A stretch of DNA of 58,631 bases from Aquipseudomonas alcaligenes NBRC 14159. Its GTDB lineage: Bacteria; Pseudomonadota; Gammaproteobacteria; Pseudomonadales; Pseudomonadaceae. Shown here piece after piece: positions 8,183 to 16,036 of this stretch. How positions within the stretch are numbered: the stretch's first letter is position 1; each line of letters begins with the position of its first letter. A program made the position numbers and the translations under genes. Below the pieces are notes generated by a model. That model saw only the letters and a list, made by a program, of their open reading frames with translations. It was not told where the DNA came from and did not search any database. The stretch is from positions 1 through 58,631 of the forward strand of contig NZ_BATI01000037.1 of NCBI RefSeq assembly GCF_000467105.1, read 5' to 3'.

Positions 8183-9004
8183 TTGAGCGGTTACGCCCTG
8201 ATCACCGGAGCCTCCAGCGGCCTCGGCCTGGCCCTGGCCGAGGCGCTGGCCCGGCGCGGGCGCAACCTGATCCTGGTGGCGCGCCAGCGCGACGCGCTGG
8301 AGAGCATTGCCTGCGAGCTGAGCCAGCGCTTCGGCATCGAGGCGCTGCTACGCATCTGTGACCTGACCGAACCCCTGCAGCTCACCGGGCTGATCCAGGA
8401 ACTGGAACAGGGCGAGCGCCACATCGACCTGCTGGTGAACAATGCCGGCATCGGCAGCGCCGGGTTGTTCGTCGACCAGGACTGGGGGCAGGAACAGGAC
8501 CTGATCGAGCTCAACATGCTGGCCGTCGCCCGCCTCTGCCATGCCCTGGGTGCGGACATGAAGCGGCGCGGCGGCGGGCAGATTCTCAATGTCGCGTCCG
8601 TGGCGGCCTTCCAGCCCGGGCCGCTGATGAGCAATTACTTCGCCAGCAAGGCCTACGTGCTGCACCTGTCCGAGGCCCTGCGCTGCGAACTGGCGCCTTT
8701 CGGCGTCAAGGTCTCGGTGCTGTGCCCCGGGCCGGTGGCCACCGCCTTCTTCCGTCGCGCCGGCCTCTACAGCGGCGGGCTGGAGCGGCACCAGCAACTG
8801 GCCAGCCCCGAGCAGGTCGCCCTGGCCGCCATGCGAGGTCTGGAGAAGAATCGCGCCATCATCATTCCCGGATGGCGCAACCGCCTGCTGCCCCAGTTGC
8901 TGCGCCTGACCCCGCGCGCGCTGGTGCGCCGCATTGCCATGCGCATGGTGCGCCCGCTGCTGCCGCGAACGCCGGACGGCGAGCAGGCCCGCGCGCTCGA
9001 CTAG
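8183..9004 (+). CDS. Short-chain dehydrogenase/reductase
   Basis: Classical SDR of 273 residues: cofactor loop TGASSGLG (8-15), NNAG (86-89), catalytic S139, Y152 and K156 (YxxxK). The fold and the basic C-terminus resemble DltE/YqjQ-type reductases of unknown substrate. It starts with TTG at 8183, three bases after the DUF805 gene stop; no ATG in frame would keep the Rossmann loop. It converges on the AAA ATPase, and both genes stop inside the same CTAG tetranucleotide at 9001-9004. Confidence 0.85.
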   Translation: MSGYALITGASSGLGLALAEALARRGRNLILVARQRDALESIACELSQRFGIEALLRICDLTEPLQLTGLIQELEQGERHIDLLVNNAGIGSAGLFVDQDWGQEQDLIELNMLAVARLCHALGADMKRRGGGQILNVASVAAFQPGPLMSNYFASKAYVLHLSEALRCELAPFGVKVSVLCPGPVATAFFRRAGLYSGGLERHQQLASPEQVALAAMRGLEKNRAIIIPGWRNRLLPQLLRLTPRALVRRIAMRMVRPLLPRTPDGEQARALD

Positions 9005-10482
9005 CCGGCGTTTACCGTGCGGCCATCCGCCCAGGCGCGCAGGGCGGCCAGGTCCTCGGCCATCACCACCGACAGCGGCGCCGTGCCCTGGATATTGCTC
9101 AGCAGCAACGCCTGATCCACGGGCTGCTGGCGGGCTTGCGCGGCATACAGGGCGCTGACCACCACCTGCTCGATCTCGGCCCCGGAGAAACCGTCACAGG
9201 CTGCTGCCAGCGCGGCCAGATCGAACTGCTCGGGCTCCAGCTCGCGGCGCCGCAGATGGATGGCGAAGATCTCCGCGCGCACCGCCGCATCCGGCAGGTC
9301 GACGAAGAACAGCTCGTCGAAGCGGCCCTTGCGCACCAGTTCCGGCGGCAGACGGTGAATGGCGTTGGCGGTGGCCACCATGAACACCGGCGCCTTGCGC
9401 TCGGCCATCCAGGTCAGCAGGGTGCCCAGTACGCGCTGGCTCACGCCGTCGTCGTTGTCGGCAGTGGCCAGGCCCTTCTCCAGCTCGTCCATCCACAGCA
9501 CGCAGGGTGCCATCTGCTCGGCCAGCTTGAGCGCCTCGCGCAGGTTGCGTTCGGTCTCGCCGAAGAACTTGTTGTACAGGCTGGCAAAGTCTAGGCGCAG
9601 CAGCGGCAGGCCCCAGAGCCCGGCCACGGCCTTGGCCGCCAGGCTCTTGCCGCCGCCCTGCACGCCGACCAGCAACATGCCCTTGGGCATGTCCGCCCCC
9701 TTGCCGTTGAGGAAGATGTCCTGGCGCTCGCCCAGCCAGCGCTTGAGGTTGGCCAGGCCGCCGACTTCGGCGAAGCGCGCGGTGTCGTGTTCGAAGCTGA
9801 GCACGCCATCCAGGTCGAGCAGCTGGAACTTGGCCTTGTTCAGCTCCGGCAGGTCTTCCTGGGTGATGGCGCCGTCGTCGCAGATCAGGTTGCGCGCCAG
9901 CGCCCGCGCCTCCGCATGGCTCATGCCACGCAGGTTCTTCACCACCTGCTGCAGGGTGCGGTTGTCGGTGCGCACCCGCGCGCCACGGTTGCGCTCGCTC
10001 CAGCGCGTGGCTTCCTCGCGCACGATCGCCAGCAGCTCCTCCTCGGTCGGCAGCGCCAGGCTGAAGCGTGCGGCGTAGCGCTGTACCTCGGCCGGCAGTT
10101 TGACCGCATGCGACACCAGCACCAGGGTCGGCTTGTGCGGCGCCTCGTTCATGGCGATTTCCTTGAGCAGGCGCACCAGCTTGGGGTCGTCGACCAGGAA
10201 CGGATGCAGGTCGCACATCACGTAGAGGTTGGGCGTCGGATCGGCCTTAATCAGGCGCAGCGCCTGCTCCGGCTCACGACTGTCCTGCTCGCCCACCGGC
10301 TCGCCACCAAAGGCCAGGCGCTGCAGGCCTTCGGTGACCGCCCAGGTGTAGATGCCGAGGCCGCGCTTGATCGCCAGCGAGGTGAGGGTTTCCAGCACTC
10401 GCGGTTCATCCCAGGACTCGATCACCACCAGCTTGACGCGCGACTCCAGCACCAGCCCGAGATCGTGAATATCGTTCTTCAA
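9001..10482 (-). CDS. Ycf46-like AAA+ ATPase, role unknown
   Basis: 493-residue cytoplasmic ATPase with a RecA/ATPase-like N-terminal half (about 1-200) of unknown role and a C-terminal AAA+ module: Walker A GVQGGGKS (about 273-280), Walker B LWMDE (about 329-333), and the GRFD region with an arginine near 387. It resembles the Ycf46 family of plastids and cyanobacteria. The start is uncertain: GTG at 10485 lies only 3 bases from AAGGAG, while TTG at 10482 has the better spacing of 6 and was chosen. It is divergent from the HIT gene. Confidence 0.8.
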   Translation of the reverse strand: MKNDIHDLGLVLESRVKLVVIESWDEPRVLETLTSLAIKRGLGIYTWAVTEGLQRLAFGGEPVGEQDSREPEQALRLIKADPTPNLYVMCDLHPFLVDDPKLVRLLKEIAMNEAPHKPTLVLVSHAVKLPAEVQRYAARFSLALPTEEELLAIVREEATRWSERNRGARVRTDNRTLQQVVKNLRGMSHAEARALARNLICDDGAITQEDLPELNKAKFQLLDLDGVLSFEHDTARFAEVGGLANLKRWLGERQDIFLNGKGADMPKGMLLVGVQGGGKSLAAKAVAGLWGLPLLRLDFASLYNKFFGETERNLREALKLAEQMAPCVLWMDELEKGLATADNDDGVSQRVLGTLLTWMAERKAPVFMVATANAIHRLPPELVRKGRFDELFFVDLPDAAVRAEIFAIHLRRRELEPEQFDLAALAAACDGFSGAEIEQVVVSALYAAQARQQPVDQALLLSNIQGTAPLSVVMAEDLAALRAWADGRTVNAG

Positions 10483-10492
10483 CACGCACTCC

Positions 10493-10520
10493 TTGTGCAG
10501 CCTGCCAACACGATTAAACT
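10493..10520 (+). promoter_or_regulatory. Predicted promoter of the HIT gene
   Basis: -35 TTGTGC (10493-10498), 16-base spacer, -10 TAAACT (10515-10520), about 33 bases before the ATG at 10554. Confidence 0.55.
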
Positions 10521-10553
10521 CGCAGAATACCCAAAGTCACCGAGGGAAAGCGC

Positions 10554-10892
10554 ATGGACTGCCTGTTCTGCCGCATCGTCGCCGGCGAGATACCGGCCCG
10601 CACGCTGTATGAGGACGACCAGGTGCTGGCCTTCCATGACATCGGCCCACAGGCGCCGGTGCATTTCCTGGTAATCCCCAAGCGCCACATTCCCCGCCTC
10701 GACCAGCTCACCGAAGATGACCGGGCCCTGGCCGGGCACATCCTCTACACAGCCCAGCGCCTGGCCATGCAGGAGGGATGCGCGGAAGGTTTCCGCGTGG
10801 TGATGAACTGCAATGACCTGGGCGGGCAGACCGTGCATCACATCCACATGCACGTGCTCGGCCAGCGCCAGCTGCACTGGCCGCCGGGCTGA
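10554..10892 (+). CDS. HIT-family nucleotide hydrolase (HinT-like)
   Basis: A 112-residue histidine-triad protein. Members of this branch hydrolyse AMP-lysine and other purine phosphoramidates. The triad is intact at H96-I-H98-M-H100-V, and the N-terminal CLFCRIVAGEIPA is the usual nucleotide-binding start. Residues C3 and C6 with downstream histidines may bind zinc. It is co-oriented with coq7, 86 bases downstream, which has its own possible -10 TAAACT. Confidence 0.9.
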   Translation: MDCLFCRIVAGEIPARTLYEDDQVLAFHDIGPQAPVHFLVIPKRHIPRLDQLTEDDRALAGHILYTAQRLAMQEGCAEGFRVVMNCNDLGGQTVHHIHMHVLGQRQLHWPPG

Positions 10893-10978
10893 GCGGCGCA
10901 CTGCGGCCTCTTGTCACCGGTCATTTTTCTGTCCGGCCCTTCAGGTAAACTGACTGCATGCTTTCCGTGGAGTTGGCC

Positions 10979-11626
10979 ATGAGCAACGAACGCCAGTTTT
11001 CCCCCGTCGACCGTCTGCTGATGCAGGCCGATGCCGCCATGCGCACGCTGCTGCCCTTCAGTGGCGCCCCTGCGCGCCCCTCGCCGGCGATCCTGCAGAA
11101 CGAGTCGGCGCTGAGCGACGACGAGGCCCGCCATGTCGCCGGCCTGATGCGCATCAACCACACCGGCGAGGTCTGCGCCCAGGCGCTCTATCAGGGCCAG
11201 GCGCTGACCGCCAAGCTGCCGCAGGTACGCAAGGCCATGGAACATGCCGCCGACGAGGAGATCGATCACCTGGCCTGGTGCGAGCAGCGCATCCGCGAAC
11301 TGGGCAGCCACCCGAGCGTGCTCAACCCACTGTTCTACGGCCTGTCGTTTGGCGTCGGCGCAGTGGCCGGGCTGATCGGCGACCGCGTCAGCCTGGGCTT
11401 CGTCGCCGCCACCGAGGATCAGGTGGTCAAGCATCTGGACGAGCACCTGGAACAGATCCCGGCGGACGATGCCAAGACCCGCGCCATTCTCGAGCAGATG
11501 CGCGAGGACGAAGAGCAGCATGCCACCAGCGCCCTGGACGCAGGCGGGCTGCGCTTCCCGGCGCCTGTGAAGCTGGGCATGAGCCTGCTGTCCAAGGTGA
11601 TGACCAAGAGCACCTATCGCATATAA
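10979..11626 (+). CDS. coq7: 2-polyprenyl-3-methyl-6-methoxy-1,4-benzoquinol hydroxylase (Coq7 family)
   Basis: Di-iron hydroxylase for the last ring hydroxylation of ubiquinone synthesis, found in Pseudomonas in place of UbiF. The 215-residue protein has the ferritin-like metal ligands E64 and E94-x-x-H97 in the first helix pair and EEQH near 178-181 in the second, plus hydrophobic helices for membrane association. I chose 10979 (MSNERQFSPVDRLL) over the ATG at 10958 because homologues start there. A terminator follows directly. Confidence 0.93.
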   Translation: MSNERQFSPVDRLLMQADAAMRTLLPFSGAPARPSPAILQNESALSDDEARHVAGLMRINHTGEVCAQALYQGQALTAKLPQVRKAMEHAADEEIDHLAWCEQRIRELGSHPSVLNPLFYGLSFGVGAVAGLIGDRVSLGFVAATEDQVVKHLDEHLEQIPADDAKTRAILEQMREDEEQHATSALDAGGLRFPAPVKLGMSLLSKVMTKSTYRI

Positions 11627-11639
11627 CGCGGTAGCCACG

Positions 11640-11667
11640 AAAAAGGGCGCCAATCGGCGCCCTTTTT
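11640..11667. terminator. Bidirectional terminator between coq7 and speD
   Basis: A-run, 7-bp stem GGGCGCC/GGCGCCC with loop AATC, then five Ts. It serves both converging genes. Confidence 0.88.
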
Positions 11668-11680
11668 CATTGCAGGAGCA

Positions 11681-12475
11681 TCAGCGCGGCATGTTGCGCG
11701 CGTAGAAGATCTCCAGCATCTCGTGGCGCACGCGCTCTTCCACCTGCTTGCGCTGTTCGGCGGTGAGGTTGCGGGTCGCGTCACCGAACAGGTAGTTGTC
11801 CAGATCGAACTGCTTGAGCAGCATCTTGGTGTGGAACAGGTTCTCCTGGTACACGTTGACGTCCGTCATCTGATAAGCGTCCCGGGTGTCGTCGGAGAGG
11901 TATTTCTGGATCGAGTTGATCTCGTGATCGATGAAGTGCTTCTTGCCTTCCACGTCGCGGGTAAAGCCCCGCACGCGGTAGTCGACGGTGACGATGTCCG
12001 AGTCGAACTGGTGGATCAGGTAGTTGAGCGCCTTCAGCGGCGAAATCACGCCACAGGTCGACACGTCGATGTCCACGCGGAAAGTCGCGATGCCCTCGAC
12101 CGGATGGATCTCCGGGTAGGTGTGCACGGTGATGTGACTCTTGTCCAGGTGCGCCAGGATGGTCTCCGGCAACGGCCCCGGGGACTCCTCGATCTGGCTG
12201 GCGGTGGGTTCCACCGGCTGCTCGGAGATCAGGATGGTCACGCTGGCGCCTTGCGGGTCGTAGTCCTGACGGGCGATGTTCAGAATATTGGCGCCGATGA
12301 TGTCGACAACATCGGTGAGGATCTGCGTCAGGCGCTCGGCGTCGTACTCTTCATCGATGTACTGGACGTAGGCCTGCTGGTCTTCCGGCGTTTCCGCGTA
12401 GCAGATGTCGTAGATGTTGAAGCTCAAGGTCTTCGTCAGGTTGTTGAACCCGTGGAGCTTGAGTTTGCTTTTCAC
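11681..12475 (-). CDS. speD: S-adenosylmethionine decarboxylase proenzyme
   Basis: Makes decarboxylated S-adenosylmethionine, the aminopropyl donor for spermidine. The proenzyme cuts itself between K112 and S113 (DKSHITVHTYPE), where the serine becomes the pyruvoyl cofactor. The 264 residues match the long gamma-proteobacterial class. The start is a GTG at 12475 (MKSKLKLHGF); GAGAG lies about nine bases upstream. The frame continues open upstream for over 130 codons, including an in-frame ATG 16 codons earlier, but family alignments begin at MKSKLK. The distance to the apparent promoter implies a leader of about 145 bases. Confidence 0.94.
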   Translation of the reverse strand: MKSKLKLHGFNNLTKTLSFNIYDICYAETPEDQQAYVQYIDEEYDAERLTQILTDVVDIIGANILNIARQDYDPQGASVTILISEQPVEPTASQIEESPGPLPETILAHLDKSHITVHTYPEIHPVEGIATFRVDIDVSTCGVISPLKALNYLIHQFDSDIVTVDYRVRGFTRDVEGKKHFIDHEINSIQKYLSDDTRDAYQMTDVNVYQENLFHTKMLLKQFDLDNYLFGDATRNLTAEQRKQVEERVRHEMLEIFYARNMPR

Positions 12476-12627
12476 CGTTTGGAACTCTCTATGTGGATGC
12501 GGCCCTGCCGCGTGATCGAGCATGCCCGTCAGCTGGGAACGACTCAGCTGCGTAGGACGGTTAACACCTCTTCGCGATGGCGATTGTGGTTTGGGGTTGC
12601 GGGCATGAGCCCGCGAAAAGGCGCGCA

Positions 12628-12656
12628 TTATGCAGAGCCGGGACCGGCTCCGCCAG
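12628..12656 (-). promoter_or_regulatory. Weak predicted promoter of speD with a long leader
   Basis: Minus-strand -10 CATAAT followed by the GCGCGCC discriminator, with CTGGCG 17 bases upstream as a poor -35. It predicts a leader of about 145 bases containing a hairpin with 7-8 bp arms TTCGCGGGC/GCCCGCAA (12597-12617). The leader could host polyamine control; nothing in the sequence proves that. Confidence 0.4.
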
Positions 12657-12686
12657 AGCATGCGCGCGCGGCATGACGAACGTGGC

Positions 12687-13109
12687 TCAGCCCAGTTCGA
12701 CGATTTCGTAGTCGTGGGTGATCTCGACGCCGGCGCGGCCGAGCATGATCGAGGCCGAGCAGTACTTCTCCGCCGACAGTTCCACGGCGCGCTTGACCTG
12801 GGGTTCCTTGAGGCCGCGGCCCTTGACCACGAAGTGCAGGTGGATCTTGGTGAATACCTTGGGATCTTCGTCGGCACGCTCGGCCTCGAGGAAGGCTTCG
12901 CAGCTCTCGACCGGCTGACGCGCCTTCTTCAGGATGCTGACCACGTCGAAGTTGCTGCAACCGCCCAGGCCGATCAGCACCATTTCCATCGGGCGCACGC
13001 CGAGGTTGCGACCACCGGCCTCGGGCGGGCCGTCCATCACCACCACATGACCGCTGCCGGATTCGCCGAGGAACATGGCCTCGCCGGCCCATTGAATGCG
13101 CGCTTTCAT
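12687..13109 (-). CDS. OsmC/Ohr-family protein
   Basis: A 140-residue OsmC-fold protein; family members are thiol peroxidases acting on organic hydroperoxides. The conserved glycine/cysteine stretch GLGGCSNFD (C51 region) and the second cysteine in EKYCSASIM (about 117-123) are present, as both redox cysteines require. The ATG at 13109 was chosen (MKARIQWAGE); upstream codons are leader. It is divergent from vfr. The exact substrate cannot be read from the sequence. It matches PA0653-type proteins rather than Ohr. Confidence 0.85.
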   Translation of the reverse strand: MKARIQWAGEAMFLGESGSGHVVVMDGPPEAGGRNLGVRPMEMVLIGLGGCSNFDVVSILKKARQPVESCEAFLEAERADEDPKVFTKIHLHFVVKGRGLKEPQVKRAVELSAEKYCSASIMLGRAGVEITHDYEIVELG

Positions 13110-13141
13110 TGCCAGGACTCCACTGCCCGAAAAAGGCGCGT

Positions 13142-13161
13142 AGCTTATCACAGCGCGCTGT
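13142..13161 (-). promoter_or_regulatory. Extended -10 and 12-bp palindrome upstream of the OsmC gene
   Basis: Minus-strand TG-A-TAAGCT (13150-13142) is an extended -10 followed by an ACGCGCC discriminator. It abuts the perfect palindrome ACAGCGCGCTGT at 13150-13161. A palindrome touching the -10 is well placed to be an operator. The -35 is poor. Confidence 0.4.
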
Positions 13162-13218
13162 AGCGCCCGTTCCCGGACAATGGGCCGCACTGCGTGCCGA
13201 CTGTGTCGCAATTTGGCA

Positions 13219-13246
13219 TTGCCGCCCCCCCTCGGTCTGTTAAGCT
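13219..13246 (+). promoter_or_regulatory. Predicted promoter of vfr
   Basis: -35 TTGCCG (13219-13224), 16-base spacer that includes a run of seven Cs, -10 TAAGCT (13241-13246). The leader to the ATG at 13336 would be about 80 bases and contains a spaced direct repeat (see 13252-13281). Confidence 0.45.
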
Positions 13247-13251
13247 GACCC

Positions 13252-13281
13252 CGGATAACTGGCACACTTGTTCGGATAACT
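13252..13281. repeat. Direct repeat CGGATAACT spaced by two helical turns in the vfr leader
   Basis: CGGATAACT occurs at 13252-13260 and 13273-13281, exactly 21 bp apart start to start, just after the predicted vfr -10. Neither copy matches the Vfr/CRP consensus. Confidence 0.55.
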
Positions 13282-13335
13282 AATAAGAAATTCGCCTGCT
13301 GGACAAAGGCTTACTCTAATTTTCGGGACTCGGGC

Positions 13336-13980
13336 ATGGTCGCTATTACCCTTACACCTAAGATCAAGAACATCGACAAACTGCTCGCGCATTGTCACCG
13401 CCGCCGCTACACGGCCAAAAGCACCATCATCTATGCAGGGGATCGTTGCGAAACCCTGTTCTTCATCATCAAAGGCTCGGTCACCATCCTCATCGAGGAT
13501 GACGACGGCCGCGAGATGATCATCGCCTACCTCAACGCCGGCGACTTCTTCGGCGAGATGGGCCTGTTCGAGAAGGAAGGCACCGAGAAGGAACGCAGCG
13601 CCTGGGTCCGCGCCAAGACCGAGTGCGAGGTGGCGGAACTGAGCTACGCCAAGTTCCGTGAACTGACCCAACAGGACCCGGAGATTCTCTATGCCCTGGG
13701 CAGCCAGATGGCCGATCGCCTGCGCAATACCACGCGCAAGGTGGGCGACCTGGCTTTCCTCGACGTTACCGGCCGCGTGGCCCGCACCTTGCTGGACCTG
13801 TGCAAGCAACCGGACGCCATGACGCATCCGGACGGCATGCAGATCAAGATCACCCGTCAGGAAATCGGCCGCATCGTCGGCTGCTCCCGCGAGATGGTCG
13901 GCCGCGTGCTCAAGTCCCTGGAGGAACAGGGCCTGGTGCATGTCAAAGGCAAGACCATGGTGGTCTTCGGTACCCGCTGA
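13336..13980 (+). CDS. vfr: cAMP-binding global regulator Vfr (CRP family)
   Basis: CRP-type transcription factor of 214 residues that in P. aeruginosa controls virulence, type III secretion and quorum sensing in response to cAMP. The cyclic-nucleotide pocket shows GDFFGEMGLF (about 72-81) and ERSAWVRAK (about 90-98) with the phosphate-contacting arginine-serine pair. The helix-turn-helix is ITRQEIGRIVGCSREMVGRV (about 173-192). The start at 13336 (MVAITLTPK) is standard. It is convergent with trpC across a double terminator. Confidence 0.96.
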   Translation: MVAITLTPKIKNIDKLLAHCHRRRYTAKSTIIYAGDRCETLFFIIKGSVTILIEDDDGREMIIAYLNAGDFFGEMGLFEKEGTEKERSAWVRAKTECEVAELSYAKFRELTQQDPEILYALGSQMADRLRNTTRKVGDLAFLDVTGRVARTLLDLCKQPDAMTHPDGMQIKITRQEIGRIVGCSREMVGRVLKSLEEQGLVHVKGKTMVVFGTR

Positions 13981-13994
13981 CGGATACCGGCCAG

Positions 13995-14022
13995 AAAAGG
14001 CCCGCCAATGGCGGGCTTTTTT
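13995..14022 (+). terminator. Rho-independent terminator of vfr
   Basis: Stem GCCCGCC/GGCGGGC (7 bp), three-base loop AAT, then six Ts, 15 bases after the vfr stop. Confidence 0.88.
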
Positions 14023-14052
14023 GTGCCTGGCGTAAGGCGAATGAAACCCGCA

Positions 14053-14100
14053 TAGACTCCCCGACACACGAAAGCCCGCCGCGGGTTTCACCCGCCCTAC
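14053..14100. repeat. Possible dispersed Pseudomonas repeat between vfr and trpC
   Basis: On the minus strand this stretch reads GTAGGGCGGGTGAAACCCGC and continues into a second GCGGGC arm. From memory this module recurs in Pseudomonas intergenic DNA. Only this copy is visible here, so the repeat status is inferred. Confidence 0.35.
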
Positions 14101-14114
14101 CGCCTCGAAGAATG

Positions 14115-14142
14115 AAAAAGCCCGCCGATTGGCGGGCTTTTT
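14115..14142. terminator. Terminator of trpC, usable on both strands
   Basis: Stem GCCCGCC/GGCGGGC (14120-14126 and 14131-14137), loop GATT, with five As before and five Ts after. It has the same stem as the vfr terminator 115 bases away. Confidence 0.88.
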
Positions 14143-14156
14143 ATTGAGCGGCGGAA

Positions 14157-14993
14157 TCAGTCCGGATCAGCGCCCAGCACCACGCGCTTGCCATCCGGGA
14201 AGAACAGGCGCTTCAACTCTGCACCCGGCTCCTCGGCGCGCATGAAGGCTTCGCCAACCAGGAAGGAATAGACCCGGTTGATCTCCATCAGCTCCACGTC
14301 GGTGCGGGTGAGGATGCCGCTCTCGGTGATCACCAGGCGATCACTGGGGATGCGCGGCAACAGATCCAGGGTGGTTTCCAGGCTCACCTCGAAGGTGTGC
14401 AGGTTACGGTTGTTGATGCCCACCAGCGGCGTGTCGAGGGTGTTCAGGGCACGCTCCAGCTCGGCGCCGTCGTGCACCTCTACCAGCACATCGAGGCCGA
14501 CGTCCTTGGCGGTGGCAGCCAGCTCGGCCATGCGCACGTCGTCCAGCGCCGAGACGATCAGCAGGATGCAGTCGGCGCCGATGGCCCGCGCTTCCACCAC
14601 CTGGTAGGGGTCGATCATGAAGTCCTTGCGGATCACCGGCAGGCTGCAGGCCGCGCGGGCCTGCTGCAGGTATTCGTCGGCGCCCTGGAAGAAGTCGATG
14701 TCGGTTAGTACCGACAGGCAGGCCGCACCGCCAGCCTCGTAGCTCCTGGCGATCTCGGCAGGCACGAAGTCCTCGCGCAGCACGCCCTTGCTCGGCGAAG
14801 CCTTCTTCACCTCGGCGATCACCGCCGCCTGTTTGCGCGCTACCCGCTCCTGCAGGGCGCGGGCAAAGCCGCGCACCGGGTCGGCGGCGCGGGCCGCGGC
14901 CTCGACTTCGGCAAAGCTTGCGCGTGCGCGCCGTTCGGCAACTTCCTCGGCCTTGCGGGCGAGGATCTTCTCCAGCACGGTTGGAATGCTCAT
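14157..14993 (-). CDS. trpC: Indole-3-glycerol phosphate synthase
   Basis: Closes the indole ring from CdRP in tryptophan synthesis. The 278-residue single-function TIM barrel has the N-terminal VLEKILARKAEEV helix, the catalytic lysine in AEVKKASPSKG (about 62-72), VLTDIDFFQG and the INNRNLHTF strand. It is not fused to TrpF, as is usual in Pseudomonas. Its ATG overlaps the trpD stop by four bases (ATGA), indicating translational coupling in trpE-G-D-C. Confidence 0.96.
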   Translation of the reverse strand: MSIPTVLEKILARKAEEVAERRARASFAEVEAAARAADPVRGFARALQERVARKQAAVIAEVKKASPSKGVLREDFVPAEIARSYEAGGAACLSVLTDIDFFQGADEYLQQARAACSLPVIRKDFMIDPYQVVEARAIGADCILLIVSALDDVRMAELAATAKDVGLDVLVEVHDGAELERALNTLDTPLVGINNRNLHTFEVSLETTLDLLPRIPSDRLVITESGILTRTDVELMEINRVYSFLVGEAFMRAEEPGAELKRLFFPDGKRVVLGADPD

Positions 14994-16036
14994 CCTTCGT
15001 TCTCCACGCGGAATACGGCGGTAAAGGACACCAGCTCGTCCAGCTTCTCCCAGGCCAGGCCGGTATGCAGGGCGTCCTGCGCCAGCTGCACGCCTTCCTT
15101 GAGACTGGTGGCGATGTCGGCGGCATACAGGGCCGCGCCAGCGTTGAGCACGATCATGTCGGCGGCCTTCTGGCCGTTGTCGGTCTTGCGCTTGCCTAGC
15201 GCGTCGCGGATCAGCGCCAGCGAGTCCTGCGCGCCCTCCACGGTCAGGCCGATCAGGGTCTGGCTGCGGATGCCGAAGTCTTCCGGCTGGATGCGGTACT
15301 CGCTGATCACCCCGTCCTTGAGCTCGGCGACATGGGTCGGCGCGGCCAGACTGATCTCGTCCAGGCCGTCCTGCGCATGCACCACCAGCACGTGCTGGCT
15401 GCCGAGGCGCTGCAGCACCTCAGCCATCGGCCGGCACAGGGCCTGGCTGAACACGCCGATCACCTGGTGCTTGACCCCGGCCGGATTGGTCATCGGGCCG
15501 AGCATGTTGAATACGGTGCGCAGGCCCAGCTCGCGGCGCGGGCCGATGGCGTGCTTCATGGCGCCGTGATGGGCCGGGGCGAACATGAAGCCGACGCCGA
15601 CGCTCTCGACGCAGCGCGCGACCTGATCGGACTTGAGGTTCAGGTACACACCCGCGGCCTCCAGCAGGTCGGCGCTGCCGCTCTTGCCGGAGACTGCACG
15701 GTTGCCATGCTTGGCCACGCGACCACCCGCCGCGGCGACCACGAAGGCGGCGGCGGTGGAGACGTTGAATACGTTCATGCCATCGCCACCGGTGCCGCAG
15801 GTATCGACCAGGCGCTCGGCGTCGATGCTCACCGGCGAAGCCAGCTCGCGCATCACGGTGGCGGCCCCGACGATCTCGTCGATGGTCTCGCTCTTCATGC
15901 GCATGCCCATGAGGAAGGCGCCGATCTGCGCGTCGGTGCACTGGCCGGTCATGATCAGGCGCATCACGTCCTGCATCTCGGCGGTGGTCAGGTCGAGGTT
16001 GTTGACCACCCGGTTGAGGGCTTCCTTGATATCCAT
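14990..16036 (-). CDS. trpD: Anthranilate phosphoribosyltransferase
   Basis: Transfers phosphoribose from PRPP to anthranilate. The 348-residue protein carries the PRPP loop GTGGDG (81-86), the KHGNRAVS anthranilate-contact segment (109-116) and the usual all-helical N-terminal domain. It is coupled on both sides: its ATG overlaps the trpG stop by one base (TGATG), and its stop overlaps trpC by four. Confidence 0.96.
   Translation of the reverse strand: MDIKEALNRVVNNLDLTTAEMQDVMRLIMTGQCTDAQIGAFLMGMRMKSETIDEIVGAATVMRELASPVSIDAERLVDTCGTGGDGMNVFNVSTAAAFVVAAAGGRVAKHGNRAVSGKSGSADLLEAAGVYLNLKSDQVARCVESVGVGFMFAPAHHGAMKHAIGPRRELGLRTVFNMLGPMTNPAGVKHQVIGVFSQALCRPMAEVLQRLGSQHVLVVHAQDGLDEISLAAPTHVAELKDGVISEYRIQPEDFGIRSQTLIGLTVEGAQDSLALIRDALGKRKTDNGQKAADMIVLNAGAALYAADIATSLKEGVQLAQDALHTGLAWEKLDELVSFTAVFRVENEG

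Noticed and set aside
12476..12877. N-terminal extension of SpeD by up to 134 residues
   Set aside because: It overlaps the OsmC gene in another frame and lacks conservation; SpeD homologues start at MKSKLK.
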